Part shown: positions 32,301-44,300 of the stretch, piece after piece | Layout: every line of letters begins with the position of its first letter | How positions within the stretch are numbered: the first letter of the stretch is position 1 | NCBI RefSeq assembly: GCF_030035675.1 | Contig: NC_084489.1 | Coordinates: 10,987,001-11,051,000, forward strand | From: Rhineura floridana | Lineage: Eukaryota > Chordata > Lepidosauria > Squamata > Rhineuridae | Length of the DNA: 64,000 nucleotides | Direction of reading: 5' to 3' | Translations under genes and position numbers: made by a program | The notes under the pieces: model-generated | Databases searched by the model: none | The model's input: only the letters and a program-made list of their open reading frames with translations | What the model was told of the DNA's origin: nothing

Positions 32301-35300
32301 TCATCAGGTCCTCCAATGTAGTACTGATCTTCATAGGTTGAGTTGTCAGGAATATCATAAGGATCCCATGGGTCACTCAAAGCAATCTTAGAACACAGCT
32401 TTGTTACTTGCTCAATCTGAAACATCACTGCATCTTTGTAAAGGTATATATATTCAAAAAATCTGCAAAAGTAGAGCAAGATAAAAGTTAATGTCTATGA
32501 ATTCTTGTTCATACAACATCAGATGAAAGATTGGGCATATCCACCCCAGGAGCTTAATCTCATTCATGGGAACCCTTAGAAGTGTAGTTCTGTGAGAAGG
32601 GCTGGTATTTCAAGCAGAAAAGTCTCAGCACTATTACCAAACCACAATTCCCAGGATTCTTGGGTAAACCCATGACTGGTAAAAGTTTGTACTGCAGTTT
32701 TGTCTTAGTGTGATCTGGGAGGTACTAGGCACGACTTGGGCATAATGGAATGTGGTGGGGCAGAGAGGGAACTTAGAAGAGGGAGTGGTTAACACTTTCT
32801 ACACTCACCAACTCTTATATACACTTTCCCTCCTTGGTATGTTTTTAATTCTCTCTGTCAGATATGCTCCAAAACCAGAAATGACCCCTGCTGATGTGGG
32901 GGAGGCCATTGGAGATCTGCAAGGGGGAATCAATGAATGCATTGGGATTAAGCATGTTTCACACCCACCAGTGATCCCCTGTTAAGTGCACCCCAGTCCC
33001 AGTGAACTTGACAAACACAGAGTTGTGTATGTACTGCCTTCAAGTCAATTCTGACTTATGGCGACCCTATGAATAAGTTTTTCATGAGGCTGAGAGGCAG
33101 TGACTGGCCCAAGGTCACCCAGTGAGCTTCATGGCTATGTGGAGATTCGAACCCTGGTCTCCCAGGTCATAGTCCAACACCTTAACCGCTACACCACACT
33201 GGCCACACATTTGCTAAGATAAGTGCCTGGCTTGCTTCCTAGCTTACAGCATAGAGGTAAGGATTTATTAGCTTTTCAACCTAATGGAGAATTAAAAATG
33301 CAGCCCACGCTACCTGCAGTTGGAAATGGTACTACAGAATTCTGTCACCTCAGCCTACCACATTTTGTGCATTGCATAGATTTGCTGACAGTCACAGACT
33401 GCTTCATTGCATATGCAACCAACAAAAAAAGGAAGAAGGGATGCCTGATACTAACATGAACAACCAAGGAAAGGCACTACACTGAATGTGCAGTTAAAAT
33501 ACAATTTACTACTGAAATGATGAGCCTAACAAAAACAAATAACACAGAGTAAAAAATAAACAATACAAAACCTCATAATATACAGCCGAAGTGATAAAAA
33601 TAGGAACTAATAAAGTGACAAAATACGAACTTCTTATCAGGAGCTCTGAGCAGGGTTAGCCTCCCTCCTGGTAAGAAGTTCTTATTTTGTATATGAGGAC
33701 ACACTATCCTCACAAGAAGATAATTAGTGAACCACGACATTGACTACTTATACAATTTGCATTTTCTTCTGTGAAGATATTTATAGGGAACTCAAGGCTG
33801 GCTGCTAACATTTGAGTATCTTGAATATCTGAAGAAGTACTGAAACTGTTCCACATTCCAGAGTAACTCTCACCTTCTACTTATTCTCTATTCACATGTT
33901 ATTTGTTTCTGCTATTATTATCAATCACTTCGGCTGTATGAGCTTTTGTATTGTTTATTTTTTACTCTGTGTTATTTGTTTTTGTTAGGCTCGTCATTTC
34001 AGTAGTAAATTGCATTTTAACTGCACATTCAGTGTAGTGCCTTTCCTTGGTTCATCTTTGCATATGTAAACATGGCCAGTTAAAGACAGATTACAGGTCA
34101 TAAAACACCATAGTCCTATGACATCTTTATAACTTAACATGCAAAATATAGAACCTGGAACCAGTTTCATCTTCTGCCCTCTCTTAGAGGAAGGCCAAAC
34201 AAGAGGTGGATTGATTCCATAAAGGAAGCCACAGACCTGAACTTACAAGATCTGAACAGGGTGGTTCATGACAGATGCTATTGGAGGTCATTGATTCGTA
34301 GGGTCGCCATATATAGTAATTGACTTGAAGGCACATAACAACAAAACAATCAAACTCAAGCGAAAAACATGGCTTATTCAAGTGTTATTTTTTGTTGCAT
34401 TTCTGGGAACACTGTTTGCTTTTCCACAAATATTTCATACTTAGGGTTTTGTTTTCCCCTGCTAGAATCTAAAAATAATTAATTGCCAGATTTGCCCTTG
34501 CATGTTTGTCAGCCATGCTGGATCACTGAATACTTTACAAATATAGTATCATGGAAAGTATGAGGCAGGAGATATATTTTTTAAATATGTTCAAATACCA
34601 AAAACAGGGTAGATACAATTATGCATGTTAGCAGGCGCGATATATATACAGGCCCCATGTGGAGGCTTTGGGTCATACAACTGATGCATCTGTGCAATTC
34701 CAGCCTGGCCTCTCTATGGGTTTGGGGGATTATCTGAAGATAGTTCTTTGCCTTTCCTGTCAATGACATCTTTAAATAGCTAATCAAATTCAGTATAAGG
34801 AGCAAAATCTTTTTATGATTATAAACTAGGAAAATAATTCATCTAAATGAATTTAATTAATTACACCAGCACATTACTGTGTTGACAATGTCTGGTAGCC
34901 TGATGTACTGAAAATATTGTTCAGGTCTCCAAATGTTCCTTTTCAGGGTCTCCCACCAATATACATGGTAGAAGACCTGTTGTTCAAACAAATCCATGAA
35001 AGGCAGAAATGCACATCTTCCATTTCCAACCACAACACAGCTATTGCAACTGCTACTAAACCATTTCTCCAATCCACACTACCTGGTGCAATGCAAAATC
35101 AAGTACTGTATAGTACAGTGAGTATAAATATGGACCACTATGCAGTTTGCAGCACTGTGGTGTAAGGAACATAAGCTTCCACAGATACAAGATGAGGCCC
35201 TTCCTAATTGGAAACCCCTAAGAATGTCCCAGTTAAATATGGATTTTCACTGCCTTCTCCGTGCAAATTGTGTTCCTATGAAGAAACAATCTTACAAAGG

Positions 35301-38300
35301 CCGACTTTTTCTAATTATTATTATTATTATTGAATTTATTAGTCGCCCATCTGGCTGGTTTATCAGCTGGATCCACACAATCCCCACAAACTCTGGAATA
35401 TATGTCAATTAGGGCAATATAAAATATTGGTGCACAGACATTCTAAATTTCCTAATAGTTTTAGCCATGTTTGTCTCATGACTTAAGTAATCTACTCAAG
35501 TGAAATTACATTTGAGTATGCTTATAAGGCACACTCCCAGCAAATGCTACCTGAATTAAAAATCTTATGTGTCAGGAGCTCTGCAAGATGTCCATATGTG
35601 CTAAGCCCCTTAAGTGATGCAAGTCACTAACTTGGAAAACTATTTCTGTATTATATTAGGCATAGCTCTTGTACAAAGAAAAATCAACATAAATTTATGC
35701 CTTTCTTCTATAGCCAAAGAAGAGTATGGTTGAAAGCAGTAGCACACCTCAGAGCGCACCTAGGCACCTTAATCCCTGTGCCAAATGGAGCAATTTTGGA
35801 CCAAAGGAGCTACTGCTACACAGTCGCAGACCACATACTTTGCCCACAGAAGGCCCCAGGTTCGATCCCTGGCATCCCTAGGTAAGGCTAGGAAAGAAAG
35901 TCCCTTCTGAAACCCTGGAGAGCTGCTGTCAGTCAGTGTAGGCAACACTGAGCTAGACAGACCAATGGTCTGACTCAGTATAGGACAGCTTCCTATGTAG
36001 CAGCCTGTTCTCTGCTGCAACACATACAAGGGACAGAGAAAGTATTGCTCATTAGCCCTGGAAACAGGTGATCCAAGGAACCACTCGGGGCCTGGCTGGC
36101 ACTATACAACTGTTTCTCCAAGCTTGGTTCCTCAATCTGAGCAACTTGCCCTATTGAGTAGTCATAGCACCCTGCCCACTTAGTCCAGAACCTGACCACC
36201 AGTCCATCTTCAACAATATCTTCTGTCTCTGGACCTTTGAACCTCAGTCTGCCTTTGCTAAAAACAGATTGTCCCTAGCCTCAGTCCTAGTGCTGCAACC
36301 TTCTTGGAGGTTGATCAAGGCCTGGCAGGGTGAACAAAAGGTTTTGCCCACTTTTCTGCTAGTGTGCTGGGGAGAAGTTTAAGCATGGGTGACAAGCTTT
36401 GAGCCCACCCACTCTTTCAGCTTTATTCGAAGGACACCAGCTAAGCTTTTTCTTTGTCAGTCTGCGGTTACCACTTCTGCGCTACTCAAGAACTGTCTTG
36501 TCTGGAGAGAAGACAGAATAGCCTGGGAAGGTGAACACCATCTACTTCCTGATGTTCCATTTGAGATGCCCCTCCCCTTGAAGTGCTACCTCAGAGCAAA
36601 GAACATCTTGCCCTGAGGAGAGATCTGGCTTTCAAACTTTTTTTTTTTATTCACAGCTTGTCTTTAGATTTTATTACGTAATTTTATTGCTGCTTGTTGT
36701 ATTAATATTTGTATACATGTAAACTGCTTTGTGAAGTTCACCTGAAAAGCAGTATATAACTGCCTTAATATATAAATAAAATTTGTTAATAAATGCTTCA
36801 AAAAAGAGTCATAAGCAACTGGTGCCTAAATACACAGACTTCCTTTTCTATTGTAGATTGGCTAAAATACCTTTCTATTTTTAAGAAACAAATAGTTTTA
36901 ATTGTATTGTTATGAGCATGGGGGTTGGGATGGATGATTCCTGTGGGTCACATCTGGAATCCTGTGCCTTGGAATGAGGAACTCTCTGCTGGTCAAATGA
37001 GTCTTTTGTTAACCAAATAGATTGGCCAGGTAAGATAATGGGCCGATCAGTTGCCTAGCAACGGTGAATGGGCCAGGGAGAGCCTTTTGTCATTGAAACT
37101 CTTCAGGAGTGGATCCCCCCCCCCCCGCTCCTGGAGCCCAGCACAGGCTTGTAGTTTTGAGTTTGGCAGAGAGAGAATTGCTGGAAACTGGAAGGCAGGC
37201 AGAGAGACTGGCTCTCTGCCCCATGGTCTTTGGGATGCCTCCTGCAACCCAGATGGAAAAGCTGGATATTGGACTGCTGATGCATTGAACGCCCTCCATC
37301 CTTGAGCTCAGGTTGGAATGTGTGTAAATAAGTAAACCATATTCCATAAAGACACCGCAGTCTCCACTGACCTTCTTCCCAAAAGAAACCAAACCCTGGA
37401 GGAGCACAGGGACCCCCAGAAATCTCACCGCTCGGAGATTGGGGGAGGCACGCAACAGTATTAAGGAAACAGGTGTGACTAAAAATCAAGACTGACACAT
37501 TTATTTTTCACCCAAGGACAGACCCAAGAAATAATAGCAAGGAGGACGGGACCTGTAAATAATATTGGTTTACAAATATAGCCCATCACTGTTATAAGCT
37601 TTCTGTTGCTCAGGAAAAGGTCACTGGGCCTACTAAGCATATTTAGACAACCCGAAGAAGATTTAAAACATACTTTTTTTATATGCTATCTGACATGAAT
37701 GCAAAAACAAGTCAGGTAAGACCTTCCTGAAAAATAAAGAATGAGGCATGCATTGCACAGATGCCATTTTAAGCTTCAATTGCAGCAGGGAGGGGGACTA
37801 GAAAGAAATTTCGGTACAAAGGGGCATAATGAAAGAAAAGTTCAAAGGCTTGTTCTTGGAGTATCAAATTACAAAAACCCAGTATATTTTAAGACTGCTG
37901 TTTTTGGCTACTTTTTAATATCTCCTAATAAAGAGAGAAAAGTGCACCCCACCCTCCTTAAATAGCATCCTCTGTTTTGGCTAGGAGAAAAACTGTACTG
38001 CATTTTTATTCTTTTAGTCATTGTGAACATGCCATTTATTTATTTCTTAGACTCATCAATTTAGCAAACAATCATGCAGCCTGATCCTAAGCATGTTGAC
38101 TCAAGTCCCACAATGTTCAATGTGGTTGGCTCCTTAGAAAGTGTTCATGACTGCAGCCTTATAAAATTGTTTGTCATAGAAGTACTAAATGTGTTCAGCT
38201 ACATCCACAAAAGATTATAGGCCTAAAACAGGAGCAACACACTCTATAATGCAAATGGGACAATGGCCCGTTACATTCCCCAGAGGGGGTGCAATGTGCC

Positions 38301-41300
38301 TTGTAGCTCAATGCTCTTTCTACTATCTCTGTTCCTACCATCACCATTCATAGCCACTAGGGATGGGAGATAAATTTGATGCGGTTCACATTTAAAGGCG
38401 AATCTATGTAATTCACGCTTTCCATAACACTATGTGGTCCAAAATACAGCCATCCTTAAAAATTTGCACCTTTTCAATGCAGTTCTCCAATCAAGTAATG
38501 CATACAAAAATGCTTAAACTAAGGTAAAGTATGCGTACAGATGCATTACGTTATGGGAAATATAAATATTATGGAAAATATGATTTGCTAAAATGTGCAT
38601 ATTAGGCAAAATTCACACTAACGTGTTGAATTTTCATGAAGCCTTTTTAAAAAGAAATACTCAGACATGGAAATGTGGAAAACTGGACTTCTGGGAAGGA
38701 TGACTTCGCTTGTGCCTGCTTTTTGAGACGAGCTCTCGTCTCAGAAGAAACTTTTTCAGTATAAATCAGTCAGAACGTTCTTTTTTGACTGGTGATGATT
38801 TTTTCCCGGGCAGGGAAAAACGTAGAGATTAACCATTAAAGCCTGTTTTTGTTTGGGAGGACTAGATCTCATTAATTTATGAGAGAAGGTTCAGCCAGCA
38901 ATGCTGGAGGACGTCCATCAAGCTCTAACTGACTAAGTGACACGTTTATCTTTTCTTCAAAGAAAACGAACTTAAACAAGCAAGCATCCTTCTTTCTATA
39001 TTTTTTTTTTCATTTGGTTTAAATCGTTGCAGCAAAAAAGAGATCTGTCAATGAATCGGCTATATAAGAACTGCTGGGTGAGTTAAAAATTTTCTCTGTT
39101 ATTCACGAAACTAAGGAGGAAAGAAACTGAAAAAGCCTATCTTAGTTTTTATTGCAAAAAGCTGGCCGGGAAGTGCATTCTAAAGATATAAACGGAAGAG
39201 GGATTTCTATTTCGAGGAGGGAAAAGAAATAAATAAATTTGATTTATGAACTTTGGAGCATTATATGTCTGGGACTATTTTTTTTTTGGTCTATTTCATT
39301 TTGACGAATCTGCTTGTTCACGACGCTACTAACTCTTTTGAAGCTGGGAACTAAATTTGTTTTGTATTCCTGAATATAAGAGATAAGGCAGGCTGTACTG
39401 TCTACACTGTGACTTCATCAAGCCTGGAATATTAACCCAATTGTGACTGAAATAATTTTTGTTTTTGTGGTTTTAAGAATGGCAATCAGGAAAGTGGCTG
39501 AGACCATGGAAGAAATTATGTTTCAGAAAATAATGGATGAGATTGAGATAACGGAACAAACCCTGAGACAGGGTAGACAGGAGATGAAAAATGAATTTAG
39601 TAAAATGACGCAGGAGTTTAAAGAAATAGTTGATGAGATTAGAGATGAAAAAAGAAAAACTAAAGGGAAGATGCAAGCTCTGGAGATTGGAACAAATGTG
39701 AAATTGGAAAAAGATCTGGAGTTTATGGATACTAGAAATAAAGTTTACTGTTTGGAAATCAACGTTGTCTCTGTAGAAATTAATGAAGATAATAGAGATA
39801 AAGTTATTAACGTCTTGGATAATTTTTTGGACTGGAATGATGTGATGGAGCTTGACATAGAAAAAATCTATGGAACGGACTACAGATATGTGACAATGGA
39901 AAAATTCTTAAGAGATGAGCCAGTGCATTTTGTAAAAAAGAAGAACAGAGATATGACTTTACAACAATATTTTAGCAACATATTCAGAATTGATGGCAAG
40001 AAAATATTTGTGATAAAGGAAATTCCCATCAGACTCTTACTATATGACTATGGCTATGACAGCAAGATTAATATGGGATACTAATAATGGAAGAATGGAT
40101 ACTGAAATTACTGGACTGAACAGGACTATTGAAGACGGAAGATGGAATTAATATTGACAATGGAAGAATGGCTATTGAAATTATTGGCTCAAACAGGTTT
40201 GGCGAGACGGATTAATCTATATATTTATTTGGATTATGACTATGACAACAAGATTATTATGGGATACTGATAATGGAAAAATGGCTACTGAAATTATTGG
40301 ATTCAATAGGATTATTGATAATGGAAGAATGGTTACAGAAATTATTGGACTTAATAGGATTATTGAAGATAGAAGATGGAATTAACATTGATAATGAGAA
40401 TGGCTATTGAAATTATTGGACCTAACAGATTTGAATGAGATGGATTAATCGACATGTTTATTTGGAGAAAAATTGAAAGATATATCTCTCAAGGAACTGA
40501 AACCTCTCTTTGACTTTTTGTGGGAAGAATAAAGTAATGTTTATGAGATTTGATGATTAATTAAGATAACTACTGGAGGAAAGTGATTTTATAATATAAT
40601 TTAGGAGACAGGATTGTTATATATTGTAGACTTATAACTGATCTGCGACAAATCGGAAGTCAACATTTTATTTTATTGTTTAATTATTTTTGTTTTGTGT
40701 TTTTTTTTTGTCTTTGAAAATTTGAATAAAAATTAATAATAAAAAAAAAGGAAATGTGGAAAACTGAACTTAAGCTTGAAAAATGAGAAACTGGGAGAAA
40801 CTGAAATTGACAGATTCACCCATTCCTAATTGCCAAACCTGCCCCGGCTTCAGCTAGGAGGCAACCATGTTGTCAGGTTCAGTAGAAAGGGACTGAAGCA
40901 TGGCTGCTAGGCAACCATAGCATAGAATTCCCCAGCTACCTTTAAATCAACCTAATAAGCAAAACAAATGGTAAAATGGAGAGTTGGGGAATTAACCAAC
41001 CAGTTGCACAGAGGAAACGGGGGTGTAGATTGAGCTACAGAAGTGGGGGGGGGAGGGAGACCTCTACTGCATAGTCCTATGCAACAAGGTACAGTCAAAC
41101 CTAATACAGTCAAATAAGAGAATGTAGATCTTGGAAGCAGGTTTTGAGCAAGTGAAGGTTGTTGCATGCCAGGTTTAACGGCTTTCGTTCAGTGACAGTT
41201 AACAGTTTCACTTGTCTTTAACAGCTGTATATTTCTCATCCATACCACCACACAATATACCATTTCATGGTTCTGAATGGTATACGAGGTTTTCTGATAA

Positions 41301-44300
41301 TCACCAATAATATATTTCTACTTCTGCATGGAGAGTCAAGCACTCTTCTGAGGTTTCTTCTTCTCAACACAACACAGGAAAGCACTTTTTTGTATCTTTC
41401 ACTTGACTACACTGTTCCAAGAACCTTCTGCATCCTCATACCAGATTCAATTTCAGACGCATTCCTCCAATCTCATATACTTTCCACTTCAATCAAAAGA
41501 GGACACACAACCCTTCAGCATCTCACTTTAGGTCTTCCAGAACCTACTACTATTTACTGCTATTATTCCAGGCACCTGTTCTGGGGATGGGAGTGGGTTC
41601 AAAAACCTATGTATTATCTCCCCAAATATAACCATGAAAAATGGAAATGAACTGCCTTCAAGTCAATTCCGGCTCATGGCACCCCTATGAATAGGGTTTT
41701 CATGGTAAGCGGTATTCAGAGGGGGGTTACCATTGCCGTCCTCTGAGGTTGAGAGGGGGTGACTGGCCCAAGGTCACCCAGTGGGCTTCATGGCTGTGTG
41801 GGGATCCGAACCCTGGTCTCCCAGGCCATAGTCCAACACCTTAACCATTATAACCATGAGGCGAATACTATTTATTTATCATCCCAAATATTAAACCAAC
41901 CTAGACCAACCTGCAAATCACAAGCCAGGTGACTATGATCAATTAGTTCCAATGGATTTTGGATCTGGCTCTTGTTAAAAGGGTGATGGCAATAATCTCA
42001 AGCAATCTGACAAAATCATGGATGGTGCAGTTCCTAATACACAGTGGTTCATGAGTGTAGACTGGATGGCTAAGCTTTTTTGGCCAGAGGATCACACTCA
42101 CCCTTGGCTAACCTTCTGGGGTCTACATTCTTGGATGCATGTGTGCACACGTGTACAGACACACCCACAGGTTCCTTCTTCAGCTGATCCATGAAGATCT
42201 GATGAGTATAGAGGGGGCAATCTGCATCCCCATCCAGTTTAAGTGTCTCTACCCACCCCAGCATCATGCCTACTTTATGTATGCTGCTACCACCAAAATG
42301 AGTGGGGTGGAGGGACAAAAAAAATCTGCTTTTGAGCCCATTTCAGGCTTAGCCATCCCTGATGGAGATACGGGATTCCCATCTAGAGGCTTTTCTTTTC
42401 GAAAGAAGAGTGTGGGTTTTCTTCCTAGGCATTAGCACTTCAGATGATATCTGCTTGCTCTGCAGCTTTTGCTTTCTGGCTCAGAATAGCAACACCTGTC
42501 TGATATGTCTCAGAGACATTTTTCTTGTTGAAAGCAAGTGGCAACATTCAGAAATATCTTTTTTAAAAACCTCCAAGATAGACCACCTCAGAAAGCATGT
42601 GTGTGTCCATGCACCCCCTCTCACATATTTGAATGTTGTCTTCTGTGAAAAATGTCCAACACACACAAAGAAACTATCATGTCAAAGAGGCTGGCTAAAA
42701 ATCTCCTCCCTGATATAGCTTCCCCCAAGTAGAGACTTTCCTATCATGTTACTGTTCTACAGAAAATTTTGACATGTGGAAACTGTCAAGCATGTGATTT
42801 CCCCATATGCCCCGATATGTAAAATCTTGGGAGGATGCTGCAACATGATTTTTCAGAGGCTGTAGATCAGCCCTTCCTTATACATTATGTTGACTTGCAT
42901 ATTGTTACTTATTTGTCAGGTAAATGCACACAGTTATCAGGATGACATCTAAGAATTCCAGAAAGTTACTTACTGTCAAATAAACAAATCATCCTAGAAT
43001 ATGATTCCCAAGAGTGTCATACAGATTCACTGTCCGGTAACCAACAATACAGATCCTCAGTGCCACTTTATATGATCTGCAGAATCTAGTGATAAAGATG
43101 TACCTAGACTCTCTGACACTAGTTTTCTATGCACAGGAACATGGGATTTTGTTTGTTTTAAAGGGACAGCATTTAAACATGCAACTCTACCTATAACTTG
43201 GTAATCTTTTTTTTTAAGTTTTATTGTTTTATTTTTTTATTTATTTTTGTTTTTCCTTAACAAAACAGTTAGTGAATAAAAACAATAAAAGGAAAAAGAA
43301 GTATCAGCAATGGAGCACAACTCGGTCATCTTTACTATGATTTTGCTGACTGTATAGTCTGTCCCTTTGAGCTAAAGAATAAAGTTTGATTCGACTGCCA
43401 AACGCTTTTAGATAATACTGTACTCTGTTCCCTTAATTCTGTACCAGTGAGGACGCTAGCATTCCATTTCCTGTTCTTTCAAACTCCTTGCCACAAACCA
43501 ATTCCCCACCTTTTTTAGTTTCAACCAAATAATGTGCCAGGCCACATTTACTGATGTTTGACAAAGCAGTGCCAGACAGCTGGCAGATCTTCCATTAAAT
43601 TGTGTATAACTCTACACATGCTTGAGTGCTTAGCTGAACAATGGCCAGAATGACTCAACATCTCACAAGATCAAAGGTTTCCAGAATTCTCTTGTAATAA
43701 TGCTAAATAATGCTTTTACAACAAAATTTCAACCCCTTCCAAAGTTAAAATGAGTTAAATCCACCACTACTCTGTCATTCTGTCTCTACAGAATAAAGGG
43801 TATTGCTACATAATAAGTTATCCTTGACTTCAACCATCCCCCCCTTTTTTTAAAATTCACATTTGGGACCCAAGGATGAAGCCTCCAAAGTAAGTAATAT
43901 CCAGCAACCATAGAAATGCAGATAAAATGTGTGTCCTTGGGGTTGATGCAAGCTGAAAAAGTATCAGTGCAAGATCAGCAGCTCTTGAACCATTTCTTTC
44001 ATTCTTGGATTGATGTAAACAATAGCACATTATCTCTGTTAAGCAGAGATGGGTGGTGTTGACACTATCACAGAGAAATATGAAATGAAAATAAACTGCC
44101 TTCAAGTCGATCCCAAATTATTGTGACCCTATGAATAGGGTTTTCATGGCAAGAGGTATTCAGAGGTGGTTTACCATTGCCTGCAACTGCAATCCTATAT
44201 ACGCTTACTTTGGAGTAAGCCCTTTTTTGCTCAGTGGAACTTACCTGCAAGTAAGCATCTATAGGATTACACTATATGTTAGTTGAGCTCAAGCTGAGCC

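Larger units (their letters stand above)
38358..40828 (+). mobile_element. Non-autonomous hAT-type element, split by an L1-like insertion
   Basis: It begins TAGGGATGGGAGATAAATTT and ends TTCACCCATTCCTA. It aligns by eye with the complement of 527-960 on both sides of the insertion. The flanks ATAGCCAC (38350-38357) and ATTGCCAA (40829-40836) agree at 6 of 8 bases. Without the insert (38686-40749 plus one target copy) it is ~390 bp. EPDR1 intron 1. Confidence 0.7.

Noticed and set aside
33021-33205. CRISPR-like or satellite arrangement suggested by the recurring ~200-bp units
   Set aside because: The units are dispersed Sauria SINE copies with independent flanks and no regular spacing.
37040-37500. 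Alternative EPDR1 exon in the GC-richer part of intron 1
   Set aside because: Overlapping open frames exist on both strands, but none has family similarity or a convincing pair of splice sites, and the three-exon gene is already complete.
39443-40084. A 213-residue open frame in EPDR1 intron 1 as a nested host gene
   Set aside because: It matches L1 ORF1 organisation and lies within a unit bounded by a 17-bp target duplication and an A-rich tail.
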